A DNA stretch of 64,000 nt from Pelagihabitans sp947500445 (GTDB lineage Bacteria > Bacteroidota > Bacteroidia > Flavobacteriales > Flavobacteriaceae), in NCBI RefSeq assembly GCF_050589625.1, contig NZ_JBNGOP010000027.1:11169-75168 (forward strand), written 5' to 3'. The position numbers and the translations under genes were made by a program. Positions 51,995-61,249 of the stretch are shown here, piece after piece. Each line of letters starts with the position of its first letter. The stretch's first letter is position 1. A model generated the notes under the pieces. That model had not been told where the DNA came from. It made no database searches and was given only the letters and a program-made list of their open reading frames with translations.

Positions 51995-54961
51995 ATGAAA
52001 GCTTTTGTACTTCAAGTAACGATAGTAATGTTCTTGTTATCGGCATGTAAGGGGGAAACCGAAACCGATGCCATGACGGTAGCAACACATACCGATGCCA
52101 ATGGTTTTACGTATGAAACGGTTGAAAACGACCCTACCGGCTTACGATTGTATACCTTGGAAAACGGATTAAAAGTGTATCTGGGTAAAAATCAAGAAGA
52201 ACCTAAAATACAAACGCTGATCGCGGTTCGGGCGGGATCCAAGTACGACCCTGCGGACAATACCGGACTGGCGCATTACTTGGAACATATGGTGTTCAAA
52301 GGAACCGATGAGATCGGAACACAGGACTATGCAAAGGAAGAGGTCTTTTTAAAACAAATTTCCGATTTATATGAAGCGCACAAAGCGGAGACCGATACCG
52401 TAAAGAAAAGGAATATTTACAAAAAAATTGATTCGGTCTCGTTGGAAGCCTCTAACATATCGATTGCCAATGAATATGATAAAATGGTCAATTCCTTAGG
52501 GGCCGAAGGTACCAATGCGTTCACTTCCAACGAACAAACGGTTTACGTCAACAAAATTCCCACCAATGAGCTCGACAAGTGGTTAACGGTGGAAAGTGAG
52601 CGGTTTAGCAAGTTGGTGCTACGCCTTTTTCATACCGAATTGGAAGCGGTTTACGAAGAGTTCAACAGGGGGCAGGACAGTGATGGGCGGAAGCAATATT
52701 ATGCCACCCTAGAGGCCTTGTTTCCCAACCACCCTTATGGAACCCAGTCGACTATCGGAATAGCGGAACATCTGAAAAATCCATCGATGGAGGCCATCCA
52801 TGCCTATTTTGATAAATATTATGTACCCAATAACATGGCCGTAATATTGGTAGGCGATATCGATTTTGATACGACCATCGCCAAGGTGAACGATGCCTTT
52901 GGTGGATATGAAAAGAAAGAAGTAACGCATCCGACCTTTGAACCGGAGGCGGCGCTGACGGCACCGGTAAAAAAAGAAGTGTACGGTCCTACTGCGGAGT
53001 CGATATATGTGGCCTTTCGAACCAAAGGAAAAGGGGATGCCCAAGAGGTAATGGTCACTTTGATCGATTATATGTTGGCCAACTCCAGTGCAGGACTTAT
53101 CGATTTGAACCTGAACCAAAAGCAATTGGTGCAAAATGCGGCATCTTATACCAATTTTGACAACGATTACGGTTTTCATCTGTTGTTCGGTTCGCCCAAA
53201 CAGGGGCAGACGTTGGACGAGGTTCGGGAGCTGTTGTTGTCGCAAATTGAAAAAATTAAAAAAGGGGAATTTGAGGACTGGCTTTTAGATGCGGTCGTAA
53301 ACGATCTTCGGCTATCGAAAACACAGCAGTTCGAAAACGCTTCTTCTACTGCTTATGCCTATTTGGATGCCTTTATCGGTTTTCAAGATTGGAAAAACCG
53401 TTTGGTCATGCTCGATGATATGAAGAAGATAACCAAACAGGAGGTCATCGATTTTGCAAACGTGCTCTACGGCGATAACTACGTTGAAATCCATAAGTTA
53501 AAGGGAGAGGACAAGAACATTGTAAAAGTGGAAAACCCGGGAATAACGCCCGTTGCGCTGAACAGGGATAAGGAGTCTGCATTTTTAAAGCAGTTCAATT
53601 CCCTAGAGGCACCCGACCTAAGCCCCCAGTTCGTCGACTATAAATCGGCCATTTCGGAATTGAAGACCAAAGGTGGACTCACCGTGTCACATATTGAAAA
53701 CCCCAATAATGATATTTTTAATTTGAACATCATTTTCGATATGGGGCAGGACCATAACCAAAAAGTACCCTTGGCAGCGGGTTATTTGGACTATTTGGGT
53801 ACCGATACCTATACTCCGGAACAACTAAAACAGGAGTTCTACAAACTGGGCATCTCCTATTACGTAAATACGGCAGACGACAAAACCTACATCGGTATCT
53901 CAGGGTTGAAAGAGAATTTGGATGCCGGTCTGGTCCTTTTGGAGCACTTATGGGAGAATGCTGTACCCGATCAGGAATCGTACGATAAATATGTGGCCAA
54001 AGTTTTAAAGCAGCGTCAGGATAACAAAACCCAAAAGAACAATATTTTTTGGAACGGATTGGTGAACTATAGCAAGTATGGGGAAGACTCCAGGTTGCGG
54101 GACATTTATACCATGTCGGAGCTGCGGGCGATTACGCCACAAGAACTGGTAGATACCGTTAAAGAGCTCAAAGGATACAAACAGCGTATTTTTTACTACG
54201 GAAAAGATGTTGACAATGCCATTGCGGCCTTGGATAAAAGCCATACCGTTTCGGCAGAGGGCTTAAAGGACTACCCAGAAAAAAAGGAATACTTGGAAAA
54301 GGAAACTGGAGGCAATGTGTATTACGTGGATTATGATATGGTACAGAGCGAAATGCTGTTGATCGCCAAAGGGGCCGAATTCGATCCCGATAAAATGGCG
54401 GTTTCCGAACTGTTCAATACCTATTTTGGCAGTGGGTTGTCGTCCATCGTTTTTCAAGAAATCCGGGAGTCGAAATCTTTGGCCTATTCCGCATTTTCCC
54501 GTTATGACAATGCTCGTGAAGTGGGGAAACCCGACTATATCAGGGCATACGTAGGTACCCAGGCGAACAAACTACCCGAAGCTGTGGATGCCATGATGGA
54601 ACTGATGACCAATATGCCAGAGGCCGAAGAACAGTTCGAGCAAGCTAAAAAAGCTACTTTGAAGCAAATTGCCTCGGAACGCATTATAAAATCGAACATT
54701 TTTTGGAGTTATGAAGCCTTGAAAAAAAGGGGATATGATAATGATTACCGAGAGGCATTGTACCAATCGATCGAAAAAATGACCCTTGCCGACCTAAAAG
54801 CATTTTTCGATGCCAATATAAAAGGAGAACAGTACAATGTGGTGGTTATCGGAAACCAGAAAGATATTGATTTTGAGGCATTGAAAAAGCTGGGAACGGT
54901 ACAGAAAATGGATGTGGATGCCCTTTTCAATTACGAAAAATCGGCACCTGTTAAATTATAG
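51995..54961 (+). CDS. M16-family metallopeptidase lipoprotein
   Basis: A 988-residue insulinase/pitrilysin-type protease with a lipoprotein signal ('MFLLSAC', Cys18). Active N-terminal half: inverted zinc motif H94-x2-E97-H98 in 'GLAHYLEHMVFKG' and the distal Glu in 'ELEAVYEEFNRG'. Later halves carry the inactive M16 domain ('FQEIRESKSLAYSAFSRYD'). Full-length four-domain architecture. It degrades peptides in the envelope; exact substrate unknown. Followed by fabG after 26 bases, probably the same transcript. Confidence 0.92.
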   Translation: MKAFVLQVTIVMFLLSACKGETETDAMTVATHTDANGFTYETVENDPTGLRLYTLENGLKVYLGKNQEEPKIQTLIAVRAGSKYDPADNTGLAHYLEHMVFKGTDEIGTQDYAKEEVFLKQISDLYEAHKAETDTVKKRNIYKKIDSVSLEASNISIANEYDKMVNSLGAEGTNAFTSNEQTVYVNKIPTNELDKWLTVESERFSKLVLRLFHTELEAVYEEFNRGQDSDGRKQYYATLEALFPNHPYGTQSTIGIAEHLKNPSMEAIHAYFDKYYVPNNMAVILVGDIDFDTTIAKVNDAFGGYEKKEVTHPTFEPEAALTAPVKKEVYGPTAESIYVAFRTKGKGDAQEVMVTLIDYMLANSSAGLIDLNLNQKQLVQNAASYTNFDNDYGFHLLFGSPKQGQTLDEVRELLLSQIEKIKKGEFEDWLLDAVVNDLRLSKTQQFENASSTAYAYLDAFIGFQDWKNRLVMLDDMKKITKQEVIDFANVLYGDNYVEIHKLKGEDKNIVKVENPGITPVALNRDKESAFLKQFNSLEAPDLSPQFVDYKSAISELKTKGGLTVSHIENPNNDIFNLNIIFDMGQDHNQKVPLAAGYLDYLGTDTYTPEQLKQEFYKLGISYYVNTADDKTYIGISGLKENLDAGLVLLEHLWENAVPDQESYDKYVAKVLKQRQDNKTQKNNIFWNGLVNYSKYGEDSRLRDIYTMSELRAITPQELVDTVKELKGYKQRIFYYGKDVDNAIAALDKSHTVSAEGLKDYPEKKEYLEKETGGNVYYVDYDMVQSEMLLIAKGAEFDPDKMAVSELFNTYFGSGLSSIVFQEIRESKSLAYSAFSRYDNAREVGKPDYIRAYVGTQANKLPEAVDAMMELMTNMPEAEEQFEQAKKATLKQIASERIIKSNIFWSYEALKKRGYDNDYREALYQSIEKMTLADLKAFFDANIKGEQYNVVVIGNQKDIDFEALKKLGTVQKMDVDALFNYEKSAPVKL

Positions 54962-54987
54962 AAGGCTACCAACCAAAATTAGAGCGC

Positions 54988-55734
54988 ATGAAATTATTAG
55001 AAGGAAAAAATGTAATTATTACCGGTGCCAGTAGGGGTATCGGTAGTGGAATCGCCAAAGTATTTGCGGAACACGGTGCCAATATTGCCTTTACGTACAG
55101 TTCCAGCGAAGGGCCGGCCCTAGAATTGCAAGAAGAACTTATTAAAAAAGGGGCCCGGGCAAAAGCATACAAGAGCAATGCGGCAAGCTTTGAGGCTTCC
55201 GAGCAACTGGTCGCACAGGTGTTGGAAGATTTTGGAGGTATTGATGTACTGATCAACAACGCAGGTATCACCAAGGATAACCTTTTGATGCGAATGGGAG
55301 AGGCCGATTTTGATACGGTAATCGAAATCAATTTAAAATCCGTCTTTAACATGACCAAAGCGGTACAGCGTACCCTATTGAAACAACGCAATGGCGCCAT
55401 CATCAATATGAGCAGTGTCGTCGGGGTAAAAGGAAATGCCGGTCAGGCAAACTATGCCGCGTCAAAAGCGGGAATGATCGGTTTTACAAAGTCCGTGGCC
55501 TTGGAACTCGGATCCCGTAATATTCGTTGCAATGCCATTGCCCCCGGTTTTATAGAAACCGAAATGACCGACAAATTGGACGACAAGGTCGTACAGGGAT
55601 GGCGTGATGGCATACCGTTAAAACGTGGAGGTAGCCCAGAGGACGTGGCAAACGCCTGTCTGTTTCTGGCAAGCGACCTATCGGCCTATGTAACCGGTCA
55701 GGTGTTGAACGTTGATGGGGGCATGCTCACCTAA
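54988..55734 (+). CDS. fabG: 3-oxoacyl-ACP reductase
   Basis: A 248-residue short-chain dehydrogenase. NADP motif 'GASRGIG' (13-19), 'NNAGITKDNLL' (90-100), catalytic S143, Y156 and K160 ('YAASK'). The 'MSSVVGVKGNAGQANYAASKAG' region in two parts and 'GFIETEMTDKL' are typical FabG. Reduces 3-oxoacyl-ACP in fatty-acid elongation. Length and motifs are standard. Confidence 0.95.
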   Translation: MKLLEGKNVIITGASRGIGSGIAKVFAEHGANIAFTYSSSEGPALELQEELIKKGARAKAYKSNAASFEASEQLVAQVLEDFGGIDVLINNAGITKDNLLMRMGEADFDTVIEINLKSVFNMTKAVQRTLLKQRNGAIINMSSVVGVKGNAGQANYAASKAGMIGFTKSVALELGSRNIRCNAIAPGFIETEMTDKLDDKVVQGWRDGIPLKRGGSPEDVANACLFLASDLSAYVTGQVLNVDGGMLT

Positions 55735-55852
55735 TTGTGAAGCAAACAGAAACCGTTAATACACTTAGGGCGGGAATACCCGCCAAACCTGTAGTTTATA
55801 AACCGATGCTATTGGGGAAACCTCCCATAACCGAAGCGAAATCGCTATTGAA

Positions 55853-57874
55853 ATGAGTACTCAAACCTTGCTTCTGATTATTCTTTCGGCCCTCATTGCG
55901 CTAGGTTTGGTCGTATTTCAGTACCGGTATAGGAGTAGGTTGCAGGGGAAACTGGCAGTATTACTGTCGTTCCTAAGGTTTGTCACCTGGTTTGTGGCTT
56001 TTTTGTTGTTGGTCAACCCAAAGTTTTCGCGAAACACCTATAGCATCGAAAAATCGGATCTGGTCGTTTTGGTGGACAATTCTTCTTCTATCGATGGTGA
56101 TGAAGTACGGCCTTTGCTTCAAAAGATAAAACAGCGTACCGAACTTTCCGATAAATTCAATCTACGATTTCATGCTTTTGGCGGACAGTTCAATAACAAC
56201 GACAGCCTTACCTTCGATGAGCGGAAAACCAATATCGCAGCTGCCCTAAAAGCGACCAATAGCATTTATGCCGGTAAAAAAAACGCGGTCGTTTTAATAT
56301 CCGATGGAAACCAGACCTTGGGCGAGGAGTATGAGTTTTTCGCCAGGAACGCCGATAGCCCCTTATTTCCAATAGTGGTCGGTGATACTACCCGTTTTGA
56401 AGATTTGCGTATCGGGCAGGTAAATAGCAACCGCTATGCTTTTTTAAAAAATAAGTTTCCTTTGGAAATTTATATCGATTATGAAGGTGAAAATACCGTG
56501 AACTTTGGTGTTACGGTAACCATGAACGGGAAAAACGTGTACCGTGAGAACAAGCGTTTGTCCCCTTCCGAACCTACAACAGTAATCTCGACCTTGTTGA
56601 ACGCTACTTCCGTAGGAGTTAAAAATGTTTCGGTATCCGTTTCTCCTTTGAAGAATGAGCGCAATACTTCGAATAATAGCAGAAAACTGGCAATCGAGGT
56701 CATCGATGAAAAAACCAATGTTTTTGTTATTTCGGAGCTTTCGCACCCCGATATCGGTACCCTTATTAAAAGTATTGAAAGTAATGAACAGCGGGCGGTA
56801 ACGGTAAAAAAGCCCAGCACAGCGGTCACGGACTTGGAGGAAGCCGATCTTTTTGTTTTGTATCAACCGACAAGGGCCTTCAAGAATGTTCTTGAATACA
56901 TAAAGCAAAAAAAGGCGAATACCTTTACGATTACCGGACCCAAGACCGACTGGACCTTTTTGAATGCCAATCAGAGTACCGTCACTAAAAACAGCTATGA
57001 ACAAGCGGAAGAAGTGCTTCCATTAATGAATTCGGGCTTCTCCCTTTTTGGGGTCTCCGATTTCGCTACTACCGACTTTCCACCGCTGACATCAAATTTG
57101 GGGGAGGTTATCATCAGCAAACCCCATGAGGTTTTGTTGTCCCAAGAAGTGAAAGGTGTTTCCTTAAATGAGCCGTTGTGGGCCGTTAGCGGTGATGAGT
57201 CCGTTCGCGAGGCGTTCCTTTTCGGGGAAAACCTTTGGAAATGGCGAATGCAGAGCTATCGGAGCAATGGGGATTTTTTAAATTTTGACGGTTTTATGGG
57301 AAAGTTGATCCGTTATTTATCTTCCGGAAAATTAAAATCGAGATTTTCGGTGGACTATGAGCGGGTATACGAGGGAAGCGATGGTGCGAAACTGACCGCT
57401 ATCTATTTTGACAAGGCCTTCATTTTTGATGCCAACGCCACCATTGACCTGCAATTGCGGAACAGCGAAAACGGGGCAACTCGTTCCTTGCAAATGCTGT
57501 CAAAAGGCGCCTATTACGAAGCCGATCTTTCCGACCTTCCTTCCGGTAACTATACCTTTACCGCTACGGTGGCCCAGGAAAGACTGTCGAAATCGGGAAG
57601 TTTTACCATATTGGATTTTGATGTGGAACAACAATTGGTTTCCAGCGATTACCAGAAGTTGGGCCGCTTGGCAACAAACAGTAATGGGAAGCGGTATTTT
57701 CCCGCCGATATGGAAGCGTTGTTAAACGATTTTAATGCCGACCAACGTTTTATACCTACTCAAAAAAGCGTTCAAAATGTAGTATCTTTGATAGATTTTC
57801 GCATGTTGTTGGCCATTTTGGCGGCAAGCTTGGCCATCGAATGGTTTTTACGAAAATATAACGGACTAACTTAA
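55853..57874 (+). CDS. Membrane protein with von Willebrand A-like domain
   Basis: A 673-residue protein: two N-terminal membrane helices (~5-25 and ~38-55), a VWA-like fold with a MIDAS-type D75-N-S-S-S motif ('LVVLVDNSSSIDGDEV'), beta-rich middle, and a C-terminal helix (~650-668). Similar BatA-like membrane proteins occur throughout flavobacteria; most lack a known role. It is 12 bases upstream of the prohibitin-like gene, so the two likely form an envelope-related operon. Confidence 0.75.
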   Translation: MSTQTLLLIILSALIALGLVVFQYRYRSRLQGKLAVLLSFLRFVTWFVAFLLLVNPKFSRNTYSIEKSDLVVLVDNSSSIDGDEVRPLLQKIKQRTELSDKFNLRFHAFGGQFNNNDSLTFDERKTNIAAALKATNSIYAGKKNAVVLISDGNQTLGEEYEFFARNADSPLFPIVVGDTTRFEDLRIGQVNSNRYAFLKNKFPLEIYIDYEGENTVNFGVTVTMNGKNVYRENKRLSPSEPTTVISTLLNATSVGVKNVSVSVSPLKNERNTSNNSRKLAIEVIDEKTNVFVISELSHPDIGTLIKSIESNEQRAVTVKKPSTAVTDLEEADLFVLYQPTRAFKNVLEYIKQKKANTFTITGPKTDWTFLNANQSTVTKNSYEQAEEVLPLMNSGFSLFGVSDFATTDFPPLTSNLGEVIISKPHEVLLSQEVKGVSLNEPLWAVSGDESVREAFLFGENLWKWRMQSYRSNGDFLNFDGFMGKLIRYLSSGKLKSRFSVDYERVYEGSDGAKLTAIYFDKAFIFDANATIDLQLRNSENGATRSLQMLSKGAYYEADLSDLPSGNYTFTATVAQERLSKSGSFTILDFDVEQQLVSSDYQKLGRLATNSNGKRYFPADMEALLNDFNADQRFIPTQKSVQNVVSLIDFRMLLAILAASLAIEWFLRKYNGLT

Positions 57875-57885
57875 ACAGAACAGTT

Positions 57886-58698
57886 ATGGAAAAATTACCA
57901 AAAATTGCGCTTCCGGCGGTATTTGTACTTATTGTACTCGTCATCCTTATTTCCAAATCGGCAATTACTATCGATTCGGGCCACGCAGGGGTGCTGTATA
58001 CCTTGGGCAGTGGTGTAGATCCGGAAAGACCTCCTCTGGACGAGGGATTGACTTTTGTGGCACCTTGGAACTCGGTAATCGAGTACGAAGTACGGCAACA
58101 GGAAGAGCCGGAAACCATGTCGGTACTCTCCTCCAATGGTTTGGATATTAAATTGGATGCCTCTGTGCTTTATCAGCCCATTTATAGCGATTTGGGACGA
58201 CTTCATAAAGAAAAAGGAAAAGACTATTTGATTCGGGTGTTAAAACCTGCGGTGCGCAGTGCTGCACGGAGCGTAGTGGGTAGGTATACCCCGGAACAGC
58301 TCTATTCTAGTAAAAGGGACGCTATCCAGCAGGAGATTTTTGAGGAGACCAAGGCTATCGTAGAAAAGCAGTACATTCAATTGAACAGCATATTGATCCG
58401 CGACGTTACCTTGCCACCCACTATTAAGGAAGCGATAGAACGAAAACTGAAGCAGGAGCAGGAGTCCTTGGAATACGAATTTAGACTGGTGACGGCCAAG
58501 AAGGAAGCGGAGAAAGTAACGATAGAAGCCCAAGGAAAAGCGGATGCAAACAAAATTTTGAGTGCCTCTTTGACGGATAAAATTTTACGGGATAAAGGAA
58601 TTGATGCTACTTTAAAACTGTCCCAATCACCCAATTCTAAGGTGGTTATCGTCGGCGGTGGCGAAGCCGGACTACCGTTGATACTAGGAAACGATTAG
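57886..58698 (+). CDS. Prohibitin / SPFH-domain membrane protein
   Basis: A 270-residue protein with an N-terminal membrane helix (~5-24), an SPFH/Band 7 domain (~25-180; 'HAGVLYTLGSGVDPERPPLDEG' in two parts, 'DASVLYQPIYSDLGRLH', 'RDVTLPPTIKEAIERKLKQEQE') and a coiled coil (~185-230). Prohibitin-type proteins form ring scaffolds at the inner membrane and modulate proteases such as FtsH. Located directly after the VWA protein gene. Confidence 0.92.
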   Translation: MEKLPKIALPAVFVLIVLVILISKSAITIDSGHAGVLYTLGSGVDPERPPLDEGLTFVAPWNSVIEYEVRQQEEPETMSVLSSNGLDIKLDASVLYQPIYSDLGRLHKEKGKDYLIRVLKPAVRSAARSVVGRYTPEQLYSSKRDAIQQEIFEETKAIVEKQYIQLNSILIRDVTLPPTIKEAIERKLKQEQESLEYEFRLVTAKKEAEKVTIEAQGKADANKILSASLTDKILRDKGIDATLKLSQSPNSKVVIVGGGEAGLPLILGND

Positions 58699-58748
58699 CA
58701 AGGTACCTAACAGACGCTAAAAAGTTTATTTAATTTGAACCCATTTTT

Positions 58749-58778
58749 TTGATAAATCAAGAATAGGTTTTATTTTTA
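58749..58778 (+). promoter_or_regulatory. Candidate promoter of the his operon
   Basis: TTG (58749-58751), 19-base spacer, then TATTTTTA (58771-58778), one mismatch to TAnnTTTG. The expected start (~58783-58785) is next to the leader peptide ATG at 58786, so the leader message would have almost no 5' untranslated region. Confidence 0.4.
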
Positions 58779-58785
58779 CATCATA

Positions 58786-58839
58786 ATGAATAAAAACTTT
58801 GTACATCATCACTTTTACAACTGCGCTCAAGCGAGGTAA
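58786..58839 (+). CDS. hisL: his operon leader peptide
   Basis: A 17-residue reading frame, MNKNFVHHHFYNCAQAR, with three consecutive His codons (CAT CAT CAC, 58804-58812) between aromatic codons. It sits ~150 bases before hisG and directly before a terminator hairpin with a competing antiterminator. This is the classic layout of ribosome-mediated attenuation: when charged His-tRNA is scarce, the ribosome stalls on the His codons and frees the antiterminator. The run of three is short compared with the seven of E. coli, but position and content are convincing. Confidence 0.85.
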   Translation: MNKNFVHHHFYNCAQAR

Positions 58840-58904
58840 AAGTGTATTGTAGTACTACAAGATAATTTGCGACCCGTTTGAGAAATCAAGCGGGTTTTGT
58901 TTTT
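58810..58904 (+). promoter_or_regulatory. his attenuator (pause, antiterminator and terminator hairpins)
   Basis: Segment 1 CACTTTTAC (58810-58818) pairs perfectly with GTAAAAGTG (58836-58844). Segment 2 CTCAAGCGAGGT (58826-58837) can pair with segment 3 ACCCGTTTGAG (58872-58882) with one bulge. Segment 3 instead pairs with segment 4 TCAAGCGGGT (58886-58895), a ten-base stem with a GAAA loop and a TTTGTTTTT tail (58896-58904), a terminator. The two alternatives exclude each other, as attenuation needs. Located 82 bases before hisG. Confidence 0.85.
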
Positions 58905-58986
58905 GAAGTGGTTCAAGTAGTAGTATCAAAAAAGGAGGATCATTTCTTCAAACACTGGGGAATGTTAAAAATAATACGATATCGAA

Positions 58987-59844
58987 ATGACCAAAATTAG
59001 AATTGCCATACAAAAATCGGGTAGGCTTAATGAAGAGTCGCTCTCCATTTTAAAACGTTGCGGTATTTCCATAGATAATGGTAAGGACCAATTAAAAGCG
59101 GCGGCGCGAAACTTCCCTCTCGAAGTATTTTACCTTCGAAATGGGGATATTCCGCAATACTTGCGTGATGGGGTGGTCGATATTGCCATTATCGGAGAAA
59201 ATGTATTGATAGAAAAAGGGGAGGACATTTCCATTGCGACCAAGCTGGGTTTTTCAAAATGCAAAGTGTCCTTGGCCATTCCAAAATCGGACGCCTACAG
59301 TTCGGTAAAGGATTTGGAAGGGAAACGAATTGCGACTTCTTACCCCAACACGGTTCGAAAGTATTTGGAGGAAAAAGGAGTTTCGGCCGAATTGCATATT
59401 ATTAACGGTTCCGTAGAGATCGCTCCCAATATTGGTTTGGCAGATGCCATTTGCGATATTGTTTCGAGCGGTAGTACGTTGTTTAAAAACAATTTGAAGG
59501 AGGTAGAAGTAATGCTCAAAAGCGAGGCGGTATTGGCCGTATCGCCAAACATAACGGCGGAACGAAAGGCTATTTTAGAAAAGCTATTGTTTCGTATTCA
59601 GTCGGTTTTGAAGGCGACACGTTCCAAGTACGTGCTTTTGAACGCGCCCAATGACCAGTTGGATGTGATTTTAAAAATCCTTCCCGGTATGCGAAGCCCT
59701 ACGGTATTGCCCCTGGCGGAAAAAGGTTGGAGTTCGGTACATACCGTAATCGATAAGGATACCTTTTGGGAAGTAATCGATGAATTGAAGCAGGCCGGTG
59801 CCGAAGGGATTCTGGTTTGTCCGATCGAAAAAATGGTACTTTAA
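58987..59844 (+). CDS. hisG: ATP phosphoribosyltransferase
   Basis: A 285-residue first enzyme of histidine synthesis, long form with a C-terminal regulatory domain (~215-285; 'VLNAPNDQLDVILKILPGM' and 'EGILVCPIEKMVL' regions) used in feedback by histidine. Catalytic core 'RIAIQKSGRLNEES', 'DVVDIAIIGENVL'-like segment and 'RIATSYPNTVRKYLEEKG'. First gene of hisGDCB and the one behind the attenuator. Confidence 0.96.
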   Translation: MTKIRIAIQKSGRLNEESLSILKRCGISIDNGKDQLKAAARNFPLEVFYLRNGDIPQYLRDGVVDIAIIGENVLIEKGEDISIATKLGFSKCKVSLAIPKSDAYSSVKDLEGKRIATSYPNTVRKYLEEKGVSAELHIINGSVEIAPNIGLADAICDIVSSGSTLFKNNLKEVEVMLKSEAVLAVSPNITAERKAILEKLLFRIQSVLKATRSKYVLLNAPNDQLDVILKILPGMRSPTVLPLAEKGWSSVHTVIDKDTFWEVIDELKQAGAEGILVCPIEKMVL

Positions 59845-59902
59845 CCCCTAAGGCGATTATTGGGACAAAAGACAAGAGCGATTTAAAAAAAAGATAAGCC
59901 GT

Positions 59903-61249
59903 ATGGAAAAAGAAACGAAGGAAGGGACTGTTTTTGAAAAAGGTACCCTTTTAAAAGTGTATGATCCGTCGCCCATGGAGTGGGAACGCCTTTTGGCGCG
60001 GCCTACCCGTACTGTTGCCGATATCGAAGCTACCGTAGATACCATTTTTAATGCGGTGCGCAAGCAAGGCGATGCCGCTATCGCAGCCTATACCGAGCAG
60101 TTCGATGGTGTGGTTTTAACGGATTTTGTAGTATCGGAAAAGGAAATCGCTACAGCATCAACTTTGGTTTCCGAAGCCTTAAAAAGCGCCATTAAATTGG
60201 CCAAAAAGAATATAGAGAGCTTCCACCGTGCGCAACGCACACCAAAAGTTGAAGTAACTACGGCTACCGGTGTGCAATGTTGGCAGGAAAAACGGCCCAT
60301 ACAAAAAGTGGGCTTGTACATTCCCGGCGGCACGGCACCCTTATTTTCCACCATATTGATGCTGGCGATACCGGCAACAATTGCCGGCTGTCGGGAGATT
60401 GTCCTATGCACGCCCCCCGATAAGGAAGGCGGGGTACATCCTGCAATTTTGTATACCGCCCAACTGTGCGGTATTACCAAAGTGGTAAAAGTAGGGGGCA
60501 TACAAGCTATCGCAGGGCTTACTTTCGGTACGGAAAGTATTCCGGGAGTATATAAAATTTTTGGTCCGGGAAATCAATATGTCACCGTCGCCAAGCAGTT
60601 GGCCACCAAGTATAGGGTCGCGATCGATATGCCGGCGGGCCCCAGCGAATTATTGGTTATGGCCGACGATACCGCCGATGCCGCCTTTGTCGCTTCCGAT
60701 CTGCTGAGCCAGGCAGAACACGGTACCGATAGTCAGGTCATTTTAGTCACCACCTCAAAAACACTGCTTTTGGCTGTAGAAAAAGAAATACAAGGGCAAC
60801 TACCGAGCTTACCGAGAAAGGCGATAGCGGAACAGGCCATTGCAAATAGCAAACTGATTTTCGTTTCCGATGATAGTAAAGCGGTGGCGTTGATCAATGC
60901 ATATGGTCCGGAACACTACATTTTATGTGTGGCGAATGAGGACTATTATTTGGAACGAACCGAAAATGCAGGATCGGTTTTTGTAGGGAACTATACTCCT
61001 GAGAGCGCTGGCGATTACGCCTCGGGAACCAACCATACCTTACCGACGAACGGCTATGCCAAACAATATAGTGGAGTGAACCTCGATAGTTTTATGAAAA
61101 GCATGACGTTTCAGAAAATATCGGAGGAGGGAATCCGTGAAATAGGTCCGGCAATCGCCCTTATGGCCGAAGCAGAAGGATTGGAAGCCCATAAAAATGC
61201 GGTAACGCTTCGGTTGGACAAGTTGAACCAAAGAGAAGAAAATCAATAA
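59903..61249 (+). CDS. hisD: Histidinol dehydrogenase
   Basis: A 448-residue zinc enzyme oxidising histidinol to histidine; slightly longer than the usual ~430 because of ~15 charged N-terminal residues (the ATG at 59903 is the chosen start). Motifs: 'QKVGLYIPGGTAPLFSTILM', 'GPGNQYVTVAKQ', 'DMPAGPSELLV', metal/His 'LSQAEHGTDSQ', 'AYGPEHY' and 'DYASGTNHTLPTNGYAK'. Its stop overlaps the hisC start by one base (TAATG), so translation is coupled. Confidence 0.96.
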   Translation: MEKETKEGTVFEKGTLLKVYDPSPMEWERLLARPTRTVADIEATVDTIFNAVRKQGDAAIAAYTEQFDGVVLTDFVVSEKEIATASTLVSEALKSAIKLAKKNIESFHRAQRTPKVEVTTATGVQCWQEKRPIQKVGLYIPGGTAPLFSTILMLAIPATIAGCREIVLCTPPDKEGGVHPAILYTAQLCGITKVVKVGGIQAIAGLTFGTESIPGVYKIFGPGNQYVTVAKQLATKYRVAIDMPAGPSELLVMADDTADAAFVASDLLSQAEHGTDSQVILVTTSKTLLLAVEKEIQGQLPSLPRKAIAEQAIANSKLIFVSDDSKAVALINAYGPEHYILCVANEDYYLERTENAGSVFVGNYTPESAGDYASGTNHTLPTNGYAKQYSGVNLDSFMKSMTFQKISEEGIREIGPAIALMAEAEGLEAHKNAVTLRLDKLNQREENQ

